Positions 24,743 through 38,156 of a stretch of DNA of 64,000 bases are shown piece by piece (the first letter of the stretch is position 1; every line of letters begins with the position of its first letter). The stretch is taken from positions 36,727,520-36,791,519 of the forward strand of contig CM060317.1 of assembly GCA_030674155.1 (NCBI GenBank). Direction: 5' to 3'. This DNA is from Stramonita haemastoma. Taxonomy: Eukaryota > Mollusca > Gastropoda > Neogastropoda > Muricidae. The notes under the pieces were generated by a model that worked only from the letters and a program-made list of their open reading frames with translations, had not been told where the DNA came from and searched no databases. The translations under genes were made by a program, and so were the position numbers.

Positions 24743-25214
24743 CTCCCCCCCTAGGCTATTTTCACAAGCAACATTTATCAACCTAGCATACCTGCGTAGA
24801 ACACTAAATAATTATTCTCGGAAGGAGCTGATTTTTCTTCATGTATAATATCATTAAGTATGATGCGAACCACAGGTGCTGCTAAAGAGGCCATTAAATC
24901 ACTACCGCCATAGCTCTGATTAATGTGTCCCAAGGCCCAGCCGAATCTTTACCATGGCTTCCTCCAATAAGTAATGTCAGGATAGTTAGCTACTTGCCCT
25001 TCAGTCTATAAAAAGTTGCCTGCTAAAAGTAATATAAAGTACCTCTGTATATCACAATCATACAGAGATACTTCGCTATGACAAGGCAACTCTTGAGGGA
25101 GTTAGTATGGTACATATATAAAAGTGTCAGTACCAGCGTTAAGTGCCAGCTTTACGATAACGGTAAGGGTAGATAGGATGTTTCAGAGTCTTCTTCTTTC
25201 TTTCTTCATCGCCC

Positions 25215-25545
25215 AGCGGTCAGAAAGCAAATCTTTCTGTCTGGTTATGAGTGAAAATACATTGCGCTACCGTTAAGCACCAGACAAGTCAGGCCCAGTG
25301 CGTCTGACTTTAGCGTGGGAGAGAATTGTTGGGGATTTTTTTTGTCTTTGTAGAATAAAGACAGAAGAATAGATATTAAACAGCACCAAAAATAGACAAG
25401 AAGGAGGTTTACAACAGGAAGAAAAAGAACAAGGGAGGAACAATGAGGGGAACAGAAAAGGGAATTTCTAGCACAGTGTTTCCAGAAGGCGGGGATGCTA
25501 TTTTACAGTAACAGGCTCCAAGCATCCCTGGGAAAGGAGGTGGGG
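25215..25545 (+). repeat. Dispersed family B, copy 2
   Basis: Anchors are GAGTGAAAATACATTGCGCT, AGACAAGTCAGGCCC, GGGAATTTCTAGCACA and CCAGAAGGCGGGGATGCTAT. Confidence 0.65.
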
Positions 25546-25804
25546 GGGGGGTGTTAGATGATGACCTGATTGCTTAGAGTGTTGTAACTGTCAGTGGATA
25601 AAGAAGAGTCTGGTTTAGGAAAAAAGCACTGGACATTCAGGGAAAAAAACAAGTAGTTACAGACTTAGCAGCATGTAAAAGTAATTTTTGTTTCTGTTGT
25701 GGGGTATTTCCTCCATCAAAACCACGTAGGTCGCTCATCACACCTTGAAATCACTGTAAGACCATAATTCACTACTATAACGAATGTGTTGGGATATTTT
25801 GTGT

Positions 25805-26010
25805 GTGGCTGTTTTCAAGTAATTCCCTGTATAGGCAGCCACGTTTCATCACCTGTGCATTTGTTCTCAATTAATGAAAATTGGAATGTTATGCTAAGAG
25901 CTTGTTCATGGCTTAAGATAATCTCATCATAACATTAATTCAAAGTGTAACCAAGTGACGATGAAGATAAACACTTTACTTACATCAATAGCTGTCAAAG
26001 CTTTTAGTCT
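25805..26010 (-). repeat. Signature M repeat, reverse copy
   Basis: Contains GGCTGTTTTCAAGTAATTCC, TAGGCAGCCACG and GTTATGCTAAGAGCTTG...ATGGCTTAAGATAATCTC. Confidence 0.5.
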
Positions 26011-26529
26011 GGGTTACAAACTGGAGTTTTGAAACAACTTCAGACACACGCTATATCATAATTATATTTCCTATCACCTTTCAGTCAATAAGCATAAGCC
26101 AATCAAGACACACAGCACGCATATGTTCGCTGGCTGATCGATACCTTTTCAGCACGCGTAAAAAACACTCATATTTGCATTAACGGTGTATGCGTGACAG
26201 TACAGTGGGAGAGGGATACGATGGAAGTTTAGCTTCATTTACTAATGGATCATAATCATGCACTCTATCCGGAAATACAAAACTGGCAAAATAGGGGTGT
26301 TTTTTTTTAATATTTCACAAAAAAACCCAGCTCGGCCTAGAAAGATAGCAATCGAGTCGTTAGTCCTTGGCATACTTGTGAACAAGGAATCAAGTTAGTT
26401 TGTCCAGCTGTTCATTTTGTACATGACAGCACCCAAAGAGCAAGAAGTTTCTGTCATTTCAAATGACCACAATTAATAACAAGAGAATTGATTTCAGTTG
26501 TGGTCTACAAGTACGGTTTCTATTCATTC

Positions 26530-26548
26530 ACAGAGAGAGAGGCTGAGG

Positions 26549-26601
<53 letters not shown>

Positions 26602-26602
26602 A

Positions 26603-26697
<95 letters not shown>

Positions 26698-26999
26698 AGA
26701 GAGAGAGAAGAGAGAGAGAGAGACAGACAGACAGAAAGAAGACAGACAGAAAGACAGAGAGAGGAGAGAGACATAGGTCTAGAATGTCACTCACACATAA
26801 CACATGTTAATTCTCCCAGTCTCTTTTCACCTGCGACCTCGTACTAGTTTGATCCAAGTAGTCCATGAGTTGCTGATTTGATCGCGTTACAACTGTCTAT
26901 TCAACTGACGTCTCTCTGTGTATGTTATACAACTCTCTCGTCTCTTCACTCTACTCTCTCTGCTCTCATCTCTCTCTCTACTCCTCCTCTCTCTCCTCC

Positions 27000-27035
<36 letters not shown>

Positions 27036-27085
27036 CTCTCTCCTCTCTCTCTCTCTCTTTTCTCTCTCTCTCTCTCTCTCTCTTT
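26530..27085. repeat. (GA)n/(GACA)n and (CT)n within copy 1
   Basis: 26530-26770 is GA and GACA; 26771-26930 is unique spacer shared with 33600-33670 in part; 26935-27085 is (CT)n. Confidence 0.9.
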
Positions 27086-27329
27086 CGTTGCTGTTTGTCT
27101 ATTGTAAATGTCTTGATGATTGCCTACTAAGGCTCAACTCTAACTCATCCAATGATAGACAGAGGGGGGGTTTTTTGTAGTTCAGATGATTTCTTGATTT
27201 TTTTTTTATAAAGGGATTGATACATTTTTCATGGACAGTCAAAAGGTAGGAAGAGGGTGAAGGCTTAACTCTCAGTAGTCTGTAACATTTACAAGACACG
27301 TCCACTGATTAATGTTTAACTGCTGGAGT

Positions 27330-27860
27330 AGTTACCATTGTAATCATTGCCATCATCATCTTCGTTGTCGCCACCCTCGTCAGCATTGCATCAGCACCAG
27401 CATCATCATCGTCATCATCGTCGTCGTCGCCATCATCATCATCATCATCATAATCACATCATCATCATCATCATCTTCAGCCTCACCATAACCTGAAATT
27501 TGCGTGCCTATGATTTACCATTAACATAGAAGCATTATAAATGATAAAAAGACAAAAATAAAAAACAGAAATAAAACAACAGCCAAGGAAAGTAAGAAGA
27601 AAGAAACGGGGTAAAAAGTAAACGGAAAAAACTAAACGAGAGAGAAAAAGGAGAAGAAAGAAACGAAGGATGAAAGAAAAGAAAAAAAAAAAGACAGGCA
27701 GAAAAAAAAAGAAAAGAAAAAAAGACAGGCAGAAAAAAAAAAAAGAAAGAAAGAAAGGAAAAAAAGATAGAAAGAAATAAAATGAAAGAAAGAAAGAAAG
27801 AAAGAAAAGAAAAGAAAAGAAAGAAAAGAAAAGAAAAGAAAAGGAAACAAAGAAAGAAAC
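27330..27860. repeat. (CAT)n/(CGT)n and A-rich (GAAA)n tract
   Basis: 27350-27480 is CAT/CGT trinucleotide; 27640-27850 is AAGA/AAAG-rich. Confidence 0.8.
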
Positions 27861-28379
27861 TGGGAGAGAAAAACAAAACCAAGACAGTTTTTTTTTCCAA
27901 AAGCAAGCAAAACAAATCAAGAAATACAAACAAAGAGCTAGTAGTCAGATAGAGGCACCAAAAAAGCTAAGAAGAAAAAACACATAGAAAAAAATCAAAG
28001 GCAGAAAAACATCCCACAACAACAAAGCAACCCAATGCAATCAGCATTCTTCGCAGTGTTAGATTTAACTACCGGATATTGGTTTTCCTCACTTTCCAAT
28101 CTCCCCCTCTCTCCTGTCCTCACTCTTCATCTACTCTCAGAAAAAAAGAAAACAACAACAACAACAAAAACAAAAGCCATAAAAGAAAAGAAAATACCGT
28201 AGTGTTATCAAGAAACATTCCAAACCTTCCAGGCTTCTTTATGTCTGTTTCTCTCTACGTTCAATATCAGGCAATAAAATCAAGAACATCAGTGCTTAAA
28301 GTTTGAATAGATTTCTGGCTTTGTTTGTTCTGTCCAACAGTCCACCTCAAAAGCATTCTATTCTCTATTTTCTTGATTT

Positions 28380-28382
<3 letters not shown>

Positions 28383-28458
<76 letters not shown>

Positions 28459-28472
28459 CCGTCCGTCCGTCC

Positions 28473-28556
<84 letters not shown>

Positions 28557-28562
28557 CCGTCC

Positions 28563-28636
<74 letters not shown>
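28383..28636. repeat. (CT)n with two (CCGT)n islands
   Basis: Nearly pure CT broken at 28454-28475 and 28552-28565 by CCGT repeats. The two CCGT islands imply an internal duplication of about 100 bp. Confidence 0.95.
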
Positions 28637-28638
<2 letters not shown>

Positions 28639-28817
28639 TTTAAAATCTTGAATTGTGTTCTATTTTCAGACCCATTTGTCTTCATGTGGACACCATGGGG
28701 CAAAGATTTGGGCCCCCTCTGTCTTTTTAATGGCACTCTCTGTGGTTGGGACAGAGTGGACAGATTTTGCGTGTGCATTTTGTGTGTTTCTGGCGATCCA
28801 CGTAGCTATAGTATTAT

Positions 28818-28841
28818 AAAGTGTGTGTGTGTGTGTGTGTG

Positions 28842-28931
<90 letters not shown>

Positions 28932-29017
28932 TGTGTGTGTGTGTTATGTTGTGTGTGTGTTGTGTTTGTGGCATTTTAGTGTTACTATATATTGTGTGTG
29001 TGTGTGTGTGTGGTGTG

Positions 29018-29048
<31 letters not shown>

Positions 29049-29093
29049 TGTGTGGGGTTTGTGCCTGCGTGCGTGCGTGTGTACGTGCGCGCG
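28818..29093. repeat. (TG)n tract at the right end of copy 1
   Basis: TG repeats with a GAGAGA patch and a TTTTAGTGTTACTATATATT interruption, ending in CGTGCG. Confidence 0.9.
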
Positions 29094-29279
29094 TGTACAC
29101 TTTTACCAAATTACAAAGAAAACATTTTAAAAGCATACCACAGATGCGTTTTCAGCAAATGATGCGATGAAAGACCTACGGCTTATTTTGGAAAGTGCTT
29201 AAAAAATATTTTGTGGACTTTTGTCCTCATCTATGATAGATTCTTTTCTAATCAGTTTGTATTTTCTGCTGATGAAAAA

Positions 29280-29440
29280 AACTCCGGGCCAAAAATGGCT
29301 ACGCATAATTATAGACAAGTATCTGAAAACAGTCGCACATGTAAATGTTTCATCATAATTTTTTTGTAGAAACAGGCTTACACTTGTCTCAAATGGGATG
29401 AGTGAGACAGTGCGCATGCGAAGGATCTCCAGCTTGTCGA
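29280..29440 (+). repeat. Signature M repeat, possible empty site for the 573-5179 element
   Basis: The left half resembles 495-572 (ATGGCT, TATCTGAAAACAG, CATGTAAATGTTTCATCA). The right half resembles the sequence just right of 5181 (TGAGTGAGACAGTGCGCAT against TGATTGAGACAGAGTGCAT, then CTCCAG). The joint lies where the 4.6-kb element sits in the other copy. Confidence 0.4.
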
Positions 29441-29678
29441 GCTGGGAAACGCCTAACAACCACGATAGTACAACCAGAATGGAAACAAAAGCAATGATTT
29501 CAAGAATAAGAAAGAAACTTAGCTTAGCACAATCATTGCACTTTTTTCTAGGTTGAAAAACCACGAGGAGTCTCTTTTTGATTATTAATAAATCGATTAA
29601 TGTAACCACATGTATTGGTAAAGAGTCAACGTTTTCTTCACTAACCTCTACTTTTGCAGAGCGACTTGTGTTTAGCCT

Positions 29679-29681
<3 letters not shown>

Positions 29682-29729
<48 letters not shown>

Positions 29730-29730
29730 A

Positions 29731-29812
<82 letters not shown>

Positions 29813-29820
29813 CACACACA
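29682..29820. repeat. (CA)n with (CGCA)n core
   Basis: CA repeat with 12 or so GCAC units at 29730-29779. Confidence 0.95.
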
Positions 29821-31414
29821 CTTAGCGCAAGCTTTGTTCTAAGGAGCAAGCTTTGTTTTATGTCAAGCTAAAAGGAGGAGGCGATATTTCACGGGTGATT
29901 TACATCACTTAGAGCGTAGTACCTCCCCCCAATATCAGATGCCTGCTTTGCGAATTTCGGAAGAAATCTCCATTTCACAAGAGAGAAAGAAACAAATGAA
30001 GTTTGCAGGTGTGTACTGACATTTCAAAGAGGCTCACTGCTAACCACCTTCATTTTTTTCTGGAATTGCTTTGTTGTGGAGGTTTCCTCTGTGAAAAGAA
30101 AAAAAAAACACTGAGCACAGCAGCAGACATAAATGCAAGTAAAAACGCTTGCAAAAAACCACCGATCAATGGAATCAAGGTTTTGGCATCTTGATTTCTG
30201 AAGGCTAATTCTTTGCTCTCATGCTTCAACACGATCCCAAAAAATGAAAGAGAAAAGTCATGAAGCTGGCATGAAACGCTCTTTTATTTGCCCCTTTTCG
30301 TTGGATAAGCGACCATAGTTTGTAACAAAGTTTAAAAACATTGTCCTTTGCGACAATGGTAAAAGAAGCCTGTATGCAAAAAAAAGAGTATTATACATGT
30401 CAAGCCAGCAATCGAATGTTAGTTCAAGAAAGCCTTTCTTTTCTCAGTATTTTCACAATTATTAATGTTCACAAATTTGCAGTCTTAGTTCATATCAGCA
30501 GTGCAACTCAACTAGTTTGACATAGATTTCTCCCCATTATTTTTTTCTCCGTTGATATAAAAAATAAACCTGAGTGGAAGTATTCATTTTCACCCCCAAC
30601 AACCACACTATTTACAATAGAACGCAATTTATATCCCCAAAATATCGATTAACTGTAGCCTTAGGTACAACACATTGTAACATAAAAATCATTAGCCTTA
30701 TTACAATCATTTGACACTACAGTACAGACAATCAACATGCCATATGTTAATCCTGTTTTTCAGTCATTTCATGTCAATATGGAGCTGGGTGGACAGTTGA
30801 TGGTATGATACATTAACTAACGTTCAAGACTTGTGTTGTATTTCATGATATCATATTGTTGTTTATTTCATAATATTGTATGGCATTGTATTACATTGCA
30901 TATTACTTTCAGTTGCGGCATGTTTTCCTGCATGAGACTTCTGGTACACTGATTTGTGTTTTTAGGAAGTGTGCTATTAAATGCGTTAAGCTGGCAGAGA
31001 GCAATCTTCCCCAAGTCAAAGACTGTGTGCTGATTCTGTTCATACTATACACGCCACCATCCACGCTGGCCTATTTTCTTTATGAGAGTCAAACTTAGGC
31101 ACTGACACGAGTGTAAAATTGAGTGATTGAGACTTTGGTTTAGAGCCTTCTCCAAAGGTCTGTTACAGAATTGGAGTCTATACAGATGTTTACATCATGT
31201 GGGCAGAGTTCCCTTAAACAGGAATGTCAGATTTTTCAAATCTTCATTCTCAATTACCGTCAGATTATGGGTTAAAAGTCTAACCATTAAGCTTTTTTTA
31301 TTAAAAAAAAAAAACAGTACACAGAAATGAAGTAAAGGAAATCTATGTATTTTTTTTCTAAAGGAATGAAATAACAAAGAGGTAAATCAACAGTATCCAA
31401 TAGCTATGGTTTCT
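29821..31414. other. Unassigned
   Basis: About 1.6 kb of AT-rich, non-repetitive DNA. No repeat family member, splice-bounded frame or RNA gene was recognised. Confidence 0.45.
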
Positions 31415-31417
31415 CTT

Positions 31418-31506
<89 letters not shown>

Positions 31507-31530
31507 CAATCAATCAATCAATCAATCAAT
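31415..31530. repeat. (CT)n and (AATC)n
   Basis: 31421-31502 is (CT)n and 31503-31531 is (AATC)n. It marks the left edge of copy 2. Confidence 0.95.
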
Positions 31531-32544
31531 CTCAATTCAATATAATCTGTGCCAGAGCCCTTGTATTTCTGGCACAAAGCTGGTTTTTCTTCATGCATAC
31601 TCGAATATGATGAGAACCCCAGGTGTTGCTGAGTGACTGTAAAACCACCGCCATAGCCGTGAGTTATGCTCCCTGGGCCCTTTTCACCTGTCTCATGTGT
31701 AGGAGTTGCCAGGTACAGCTTTAGTCACTGCGTTCAATGACCCTGAGACAACTCGCTTGTATTTCTTCTTGTATTTTCTGAATCTGCTGACTCAATGGAT
31801 TCTCATGCTGCTGGGTTTGGTGATGTTGCCAGTGAGAGAAACTAATGGTCTGTTGTTGTTTTTTTCTGTTTGCCTTGGACTTGACTTGAAAGAAAGTCTT
31901 TACATGTAGTTTGCCATTGGGTATCAGTGCACTTGATGTGTAGGTGTTTTAACCATTGCCTTTTTTTGCCATAGTTTTGCCTTGAAAGTGAGCCAATGAG
32001 TGGGAGCACACTTACTGTGCTGATGTCCTGACCATTGGTTTTCTTGAAATCATTTGCTCACGACCACGATATCAAGAAGAAGTTGAGAAACATACTTTGT
32101 CTGCACCTCTTGTCTTGTACTTCCCCAGATTACGAAGACTTCACTGCGTGCTAAATGTCTGCCATGGTTTTATCCAATTAGAAAGATCAAGGTGATTAGA
32201 TACTACTAGATATAGCCTTTCAGACTACCATGGCTTTCAGCTAAAACGAATTCCTCCTGTATGTAATGATTGTATAGTGATCCTCATTTTGACAGCAAAC
32301 CCTTGAAAGTGTCAGTGGGTACATACAATTGTCAGCAACATCAACAAAATGATTGTAGACCTGGGTATTTTTTTCTTGCCACCTGGCTGCTTAGAGGATC
32401 ATAACTGCCAGTGGATAAACAAGAGACTGGTGTGGGTGGACAAGCTGGAATTTGAAAAACGCAGACCGACCAAAAGTTTGGATGAAAGCTAAGTACTGAG
32501 GCCTACATAAAACTGCCATTTTCTTGTACAATGATATGTTGAAA

Positions 32545-32780
32545 TAGTCTTCAGTCATGCCAAGCTCTTACAAAAACAACTTGAACTCTACTTTCAAAGA
32601 GAATACATACCTTGAAGTCAAATGTATGGCTGCTTATGTAGAAGGTACATGTGAGAGTTATACACCGACTTCCAACAGTTTTCAGCTATGAGCTTGTCAT
32701 GGCTGAAGACAATCTCAACATAGCATATCAAAGGATAATCACAATTACGTCAATGTAGGCTTTGCACTTTACTGACACCT
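32545..32780 (+). repeat. Signature M repeat with inverted halves
   Basis: GTCTTCAGTCATGCCAAGCTC (from ~32551) and GAGCTTGTCATGGCTGAAGAC (~32691-32711) are near-perfect inverted partners around AAGTCAAATGTATGGCTGCT. This gives a ~160-bp fold-back, the most symmetrical copy of the family. Confidence 0.6.
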
Positions 32781-33669
32781 TCACTTTCACCTATCCCGTG
32801 CCCTGTCGACCATAAGGGCACTTATGAAGATTTTGCAACCAGTTTCATCCACTCCCAGGGGTGGTCTACTTTCCATAGAAAATCATTCCACCCAAGGCCA
32901 GTCCACTCTCTGATGTTGTCTTCCCATCTTTTCTCTGTCTGCCTCTTCGTCTTCCTCCTTGACCTGTTCCCTGTATGACATCAACAACTGACAAACCTTT
33001 TGGCAAAGAGCCACGATCTAGATTCAGATATCCCTTCAACACGATATAGGGAGTCCACCACCTGTCAGTCGGTAAGTACTAGCCAATCAGGACACAGCAC
33101 GCATGCGCACATCCTCTGACTGGCCTTTACATTTCAGCACGTGCAAAAACACTCGTAACAGTGTCTACGGTGCATGCATGACTTCCGGAGCGTGATACAA
33201 CGGAAGTACGGCTTTCATTTACTAATGGATCATTAGCGCTGCCTCCGGAAATAAGGGAGTGGCTCTGTAGTTTGTTTTTTTTTTTCAATTTTGCAGCTAA
33301 CAAGGTCAAGAAGTAAAACATGGTATCCTAAGTCCTTGACATATTTGCGTACAGATTTTAAGTTAATAATCTAGCTTCTCTTTTGAACGCTACTACATCA
33401 CGCAAAAAAAATTAATGTCAAAGAGTTTTCTGCCATTTCAAATGACTAAAACCACTATGGAAAAATACAAGTTGTGGTATGAGAGTGGCGCATCAATCAG
33501 TGCAGAGATAGAGATTCAAGTGTAAAGTGTCATTCACTCACTGCTTGGATCAATTTGTCCATAGCTCCTTCACCACCCCCTTCCCTTCAACATTTTTTTT
33601 CATTCTTGTAGTCCATGAATTATTGGTTTACGAAGCGTCAGATTATGCTTCTATTCAAACGTCCATCTC

Positions 33670-33983
33670 TCTTTCTGAATCCCTGTCTCTGTCTCTGTCT
33701 GTCTGTTTTTTCTTCTGTGTTGTCCTGATTGTTGGTTGGAAGTCATCAGTTTATGCTCTTTCTTTCTATCCTTCCTTCTCTCTCTCTGTCACTGTCTCCG
33801 TCTCTGTCTCTGTCTTCTCTCTGTTTTCTCTGTCTTCTGATGTCCTCTCTCTCTTTCTCTCTCTGTCTTCTCTTTCTTCTCTCTCTCTCTTCTCTCTCTC
33901 TCTTCTCGTCTCTGTCTGTCTGTCTGTCTCGTCTGTCTGTCTGTCTCTCTGTCTGTCTCTCTCGTCTCTGTCTCTGTCTCTGT

Positions 33984-34053
<70 letters not shown>
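33670..34053. repeat. CT-rich microsatellite within copy 2
   Basis: TCTG/TCTC mixture passing into pure (CT)n from ~33987. Confidence 0.9.
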
Positions 34054-34057
<4 letters not shown>

Positions 34058-35329
34058 CTTCCTTAACAATTGCCTACTAAGGCACAATCTTTCTTTGAAT
34101 GCCGAACAGTCATGTGTTTTGTTTTTGTTTTGCTGTTTTGTGTTTATTCATTTAATAAAATTAATGGCTAGCTATTTTTGCTAGGAAGGGTGAAGGTGTG
34201 TAAAGAAAGAATACTTAACACACACGTTGTCCGTCACAACTGAACCACTTTCTCGTGATTAGAATCTAACTGCACAAGAAATCCATCGCTGTCAACAGTA
34301 TTTCCTCACCTGTCTTCGTTTGTGAAATATTCTTTATTGAAGAGTCAATAAATAATTCATGAGATTAGACGTGAGGAGGTAGAGGTTGAAGTAAATAAAT
34401 TATTCCAATAAAAGAGAAAATTACACGTACTTTGACAAAAAGACAGACACAGAGCTAAGGAAAGACCAAAATAATACATAAAACAAAGAAAGAAAGACAG
34501 AAATCACCCTACCCCCCCTCACCAAAAGAGAAATAAAACCTGGAAAAATAAAGAACTAAAGAAGCGATCAAGCAAACCAATAAAAAAAAAAAAAAACTCC
34601 AGCAAAATCACGAGTCAACAGATTAAGAAATATGGACAGAAAGATTTTCAAATCAGAATGCAAAAAACAAAACGAAATAAAAAAATAAAGACAGAAAAAC
34701 ATCCAGCAACATCAAGGTGGCTGAAATACAATCAGTATTCTTTGCAAGACTAGATTTAACTACCGGAGATTGTTCTGTTATTTTTTTTTTTTTTTTTTTT
34801 CTTTTTTTTTTCCCTCCATTTCTAATGTCCCCCAACCTTACCCCCACTATTCTTCAACGCTCCTGGGAAAATGTCTATATGTTTATAGCAGTTTTATCCC
34901 ACCCACCCCCACCTCCTTCAGACTTCTTTATGTTGATTTTCTGAACGTTCAATATCTGGCAATGAAAGGAAGAACACAAGCCCTTCACGTTTGAATAGGT
35001 TTGTGGTCCTTGTTCCTTCTATCCGAGAATCTTTATCAAAGGCATTCTTTTTGTTTTCTGGTTCTGCTGTTTCTTTTTAGTTTTTTTTCATGCTCCTTAT
35101 GTCATTTTACTCTTATATTTTTACGTTCTTTATTTGTTCTATTTCAGCTAGACCCATCGCTTTGACGATAATAGAAGGCTTTGTATTATATCAACAAACA
35201 GAAGGCCTGTATTACAAGACAATTTGAGTCCTTCTGTTATTATTTGCTATCCCTGGTATTCGGACAAGGTCGACAGATTACATTTTGTTTTTGTGTGTAT
35301 TTTCGTGTTTGGTCGAGCGGTATAACTAT

Positions 35330-35331
<2 letters not shown>

Positions 35332-35418
<87 letters not shown>

Positions 35419-35466
35419 ATGTGTATGTGTGTGCATATAATGCAAAGGGGTGTTAAAGGACTATGG

Positions 35467-35553
<87 letters not shown>
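35332..35553. repeat. Two (TG)n tracts
   Basis: 35332-35417 and 35469-35553, separated by a 51-bp unique spacer. Confidence 0.95.
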
Positions 35554-35555
<2 letters not shown>

Positions 35556-35557
<2 letters not shown>

Positions 35558-35904
35558 AGTGGATGTTGTGACAGGTTAAACATAATCTAAAAGATGTAAG
35601 ACCACGTACATTCATAATCATGTTTATCAACAAGACATCTGTAATTACACACCTACAAACGTAACCATAATTCCCTGTGTAATAGCAACATTGCCCTAGG
35701 CATATTGTGCTTTTGTTTTATTTGTGTTTGAGGTAATCTCTATTGACCTGCGAGAGACTTATTCAGCCTGTTCAAATCCAATCTGTTGTGTGTTTCTGGC
35801 TTTACTGACCTGTGAATAAGACTGTATAGCCTGTTCAAAAACATCTACCAAACTGAGCTGCATATCTGGCTTACTGACCTGTGAAAGGGGACGTATAGCC
35901 TTCA
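35556..35904. other. Imperfect tandem words, otherwise unassigned
   Basis: The phrase (T)GACCTG(C/T)GA...GTATAGCCTGTTCAAA recurs three times (35746-35900, spacing ~65-70 bp), a short degenerate tandem repeat. Confidence 0.5.
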
Positions 35905-36225
35905 GTAATCATTATGCTGGCAATTTGACGACCTGAGTTCGATTCCCGTTCGAGGGGATTTTTCCCCTGGAGTCAGTGCTGACTCCACTCTCCCAAAAAG
36001 TCTTTCGGATGAGACTGTAAACCGAGGCCCCGTGTGCGAACGCACGCAGAACATCCTGTGCACACGTTAAATCCTGTCCCGCTTTTCGTAAGAGTAAGGC
36101 CATTGTGTGTCGGTGGGAACAGATGAAAATATTTACAAAACTGCATATACCAGGGACTGGATGGAAAAAAAACCCAATGAGTGCTTATTCCATTATCCTC
36201 GATATAAAAAGGTGCAAGCTCGTAA
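35905..36225 (+). mobile_element. SINE family A, copy 5
   Basis: Head to tail on the plus strand. The B box AGTTCGATTCC (~35937) has one mismatch. A central block GGATGAGACTGTAAACCGAG is followed by GGCCCCGTGTGCGAACG, the body and the tail TTATTCCATTATCCTCGATA. GGATGAGAC...TAAACCGAG is, from memory, a core shared by many invertebrate SINEs. The A box is degenerate. Confidence 0.8.
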
Positions 36226-36796
36226 GACCCCAGGAGAGCCTTCGACGTGTCATGGCGTTTGCCAGGACCCCCAGAGTTGCTGTCTAAGCGTTTAAGGACA
36301 AAAACGAAGTGGATAATTTAGTGATTACAAAACCTGTCCTTTATGCCTCCATGCCCAATGCAGCAAAACATCTGCAGACATAAGAGTAAACAAAATATAC
36401 CTAGGCTTTTTGTGGTAGTATTTTGCCCTGTTCTTTTTTTTTTTTTTTGGGGATAAAAGTGTTTGGATCCGTAACTTTGTTGGTGATGTATTTCTTGGGA
36501 GAGAAATCGTACATGTACATAATTATACTCTCAAGCAAAATTGTCCCCCTGACTGTTATTTAAAAAAAAAAACGAATTTTAAGAGTTAGGTTCACGTCAT
36601 ACGATCACACACGTCAGTATAAGCAGACTTAATGTGCACCATATGCTTGCTGCAAAATGAGGATTTCATTTCTCGTTTGTAGTGATCTGCTTAGCATTTT
36701 GTGCTGTAGTGAAGTTGGCTGTTGGTTTTTGGATGTGTGTGATGCCAAGGAAAACAATCTCTGTATGCACGTGTGTAAACCCGGGTAGAGGCATCG

Positions 36797-36799
<3 letters not shown>
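36226..36799. other. Unassigned
   Basis: Non-repetitive DNA with no recognisable feature. Confidence 0.4.
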
Positions 36800-37316
<517 letters not shown>

Positions 37317-37500
37317 ACTAGTTCCAATTAATGCAGCCAACCTATGCAACAGACCATACGTTATGTTTCTGGCAAGGAGCTCAGTTTCTGTCATGCCTAG
37401 TTAAACGTTACGTGAACCACACAGATGCTGCTCAAAAGACTGTGCTAACTAACCATCCACCTTAGCCATGAGGGGATGTGCTACTGCCTGATGTCGGGGC
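37317..37500 (+). repeat. Large duplicated segment, fragment 3
   Basis: Words such as TCATGCCTAGTTAAACG, GAACCACACAGATGCTGCT and CACCTTAGCCATGAG parallel 24840-24930 and 31590-31670. As in copies 1 and 2 it follows a CT tract. Confidence 0.5.
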
Positions 37501-37794
37501 TCTGCTGATTAATAATAATAATAATATCAAGGTTTTGGTTATAGAATAAGTAGTGCCAGGTAATCAATCTCCTTACTTGCCTCCTGGACTGTAGAAGTCT
37601 TGTCTGCCCTAAACGAGTTATCTCTTTACATAATAATCATTGTAGTGATACATCATTGTGACAGGCCACACTTAACGCGTGTCAGAGTAGTACCCCCCCC
37701 AAAAAAAAAATGTATATATATTGTACTTTTGAAGAAGACATGTTGATCTCTCTCCACTCATCCTCTCTGTACGTCTGTCTGCCTGTCTGTCCCT

Positions 37795-37970
37795 GTCAGA
37801 CAGGCACGCAGAACATCTTGCGCACACGTTAAATCCTGTTCCGCTTTTCGTAAGAGTAGGCCATCGTGTGCCGGTGGAAACAGATGACATTTACAAAACT
37901 GCATACACACGGGGCCTGGATGTAAAAAAAGCACAAGAATGCTTATTCCATTATCCTCGATATAAAAGAA
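37795..37970 (+). mobile_element. SINE family A, copy 6 (5'-truncated)
   Basis: Body and tail from GCACGCAGAACATCTTGCG to TATCCTCGATATAAAAGAAT, ending in (AATC)n. The head is absent. Confidence 0.75.
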
Positions 37971-38002
37971 TCAATCAATCAATCAATCAATCAATCTCTC
38001 TT

Positions 38003-38062
<60 letters not shown>

Positions 38063-38065
38063 CTC

Positions 38066-38156
<91 letters not shown>

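Larger units (their letters stand above)
24743..29093 (+). repeat. Large duplicated segment, copy 1
   Basis: This segment aligns in order, with gaps, to 31531-35555. Anchors: CTTCATGTATAATATC/ACCGCCATAGC (24830-24920), GTCAGTGGATAAA (25590), AGCCAATCAAGACACA to TTTCAAATGACC (26095-26470), TAGTCCATGAGT (26858), GATTGCCTACTAAGGC (27117), GATTTAACTACCGGA (28062), CGTTCAATATC (28258) and the (TG)n at 28818-29093. No open frame of interest is shared. It may be an old transposon or a segmental duplication. Confidence 0.6.
31531..35555 (+). repeat. Large duplicated segment, copy 2
   Basis: Anchors matching copy 1 are CTTCATGCATACTCG/ACCGCCATAGCC (31590-31660), GCCAGTGGATAAAC (32409), GCCAATCAGGACACA to CATTTCAAATGAC (33073-33450), GTAGTCCATGAATT (33608), ATTGCCTACTAAGGC (34068), GATTTAACTACCGGAG (34753), CGTTCAATATCTGG (34947) and the (TG)n at 35332-35553. 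Interval lengths differ mainly at the microsatellites. 31740-32340 has no visible counterpart in copy 1. Confidence 0.6.

Noticed and set aside
28303..29130. 275-codon Ser/Leu- and Cys/Val-rich frame
   Set aside because: Translation of (CT)n and (TG)n; the same kind of frame appears on both strands.
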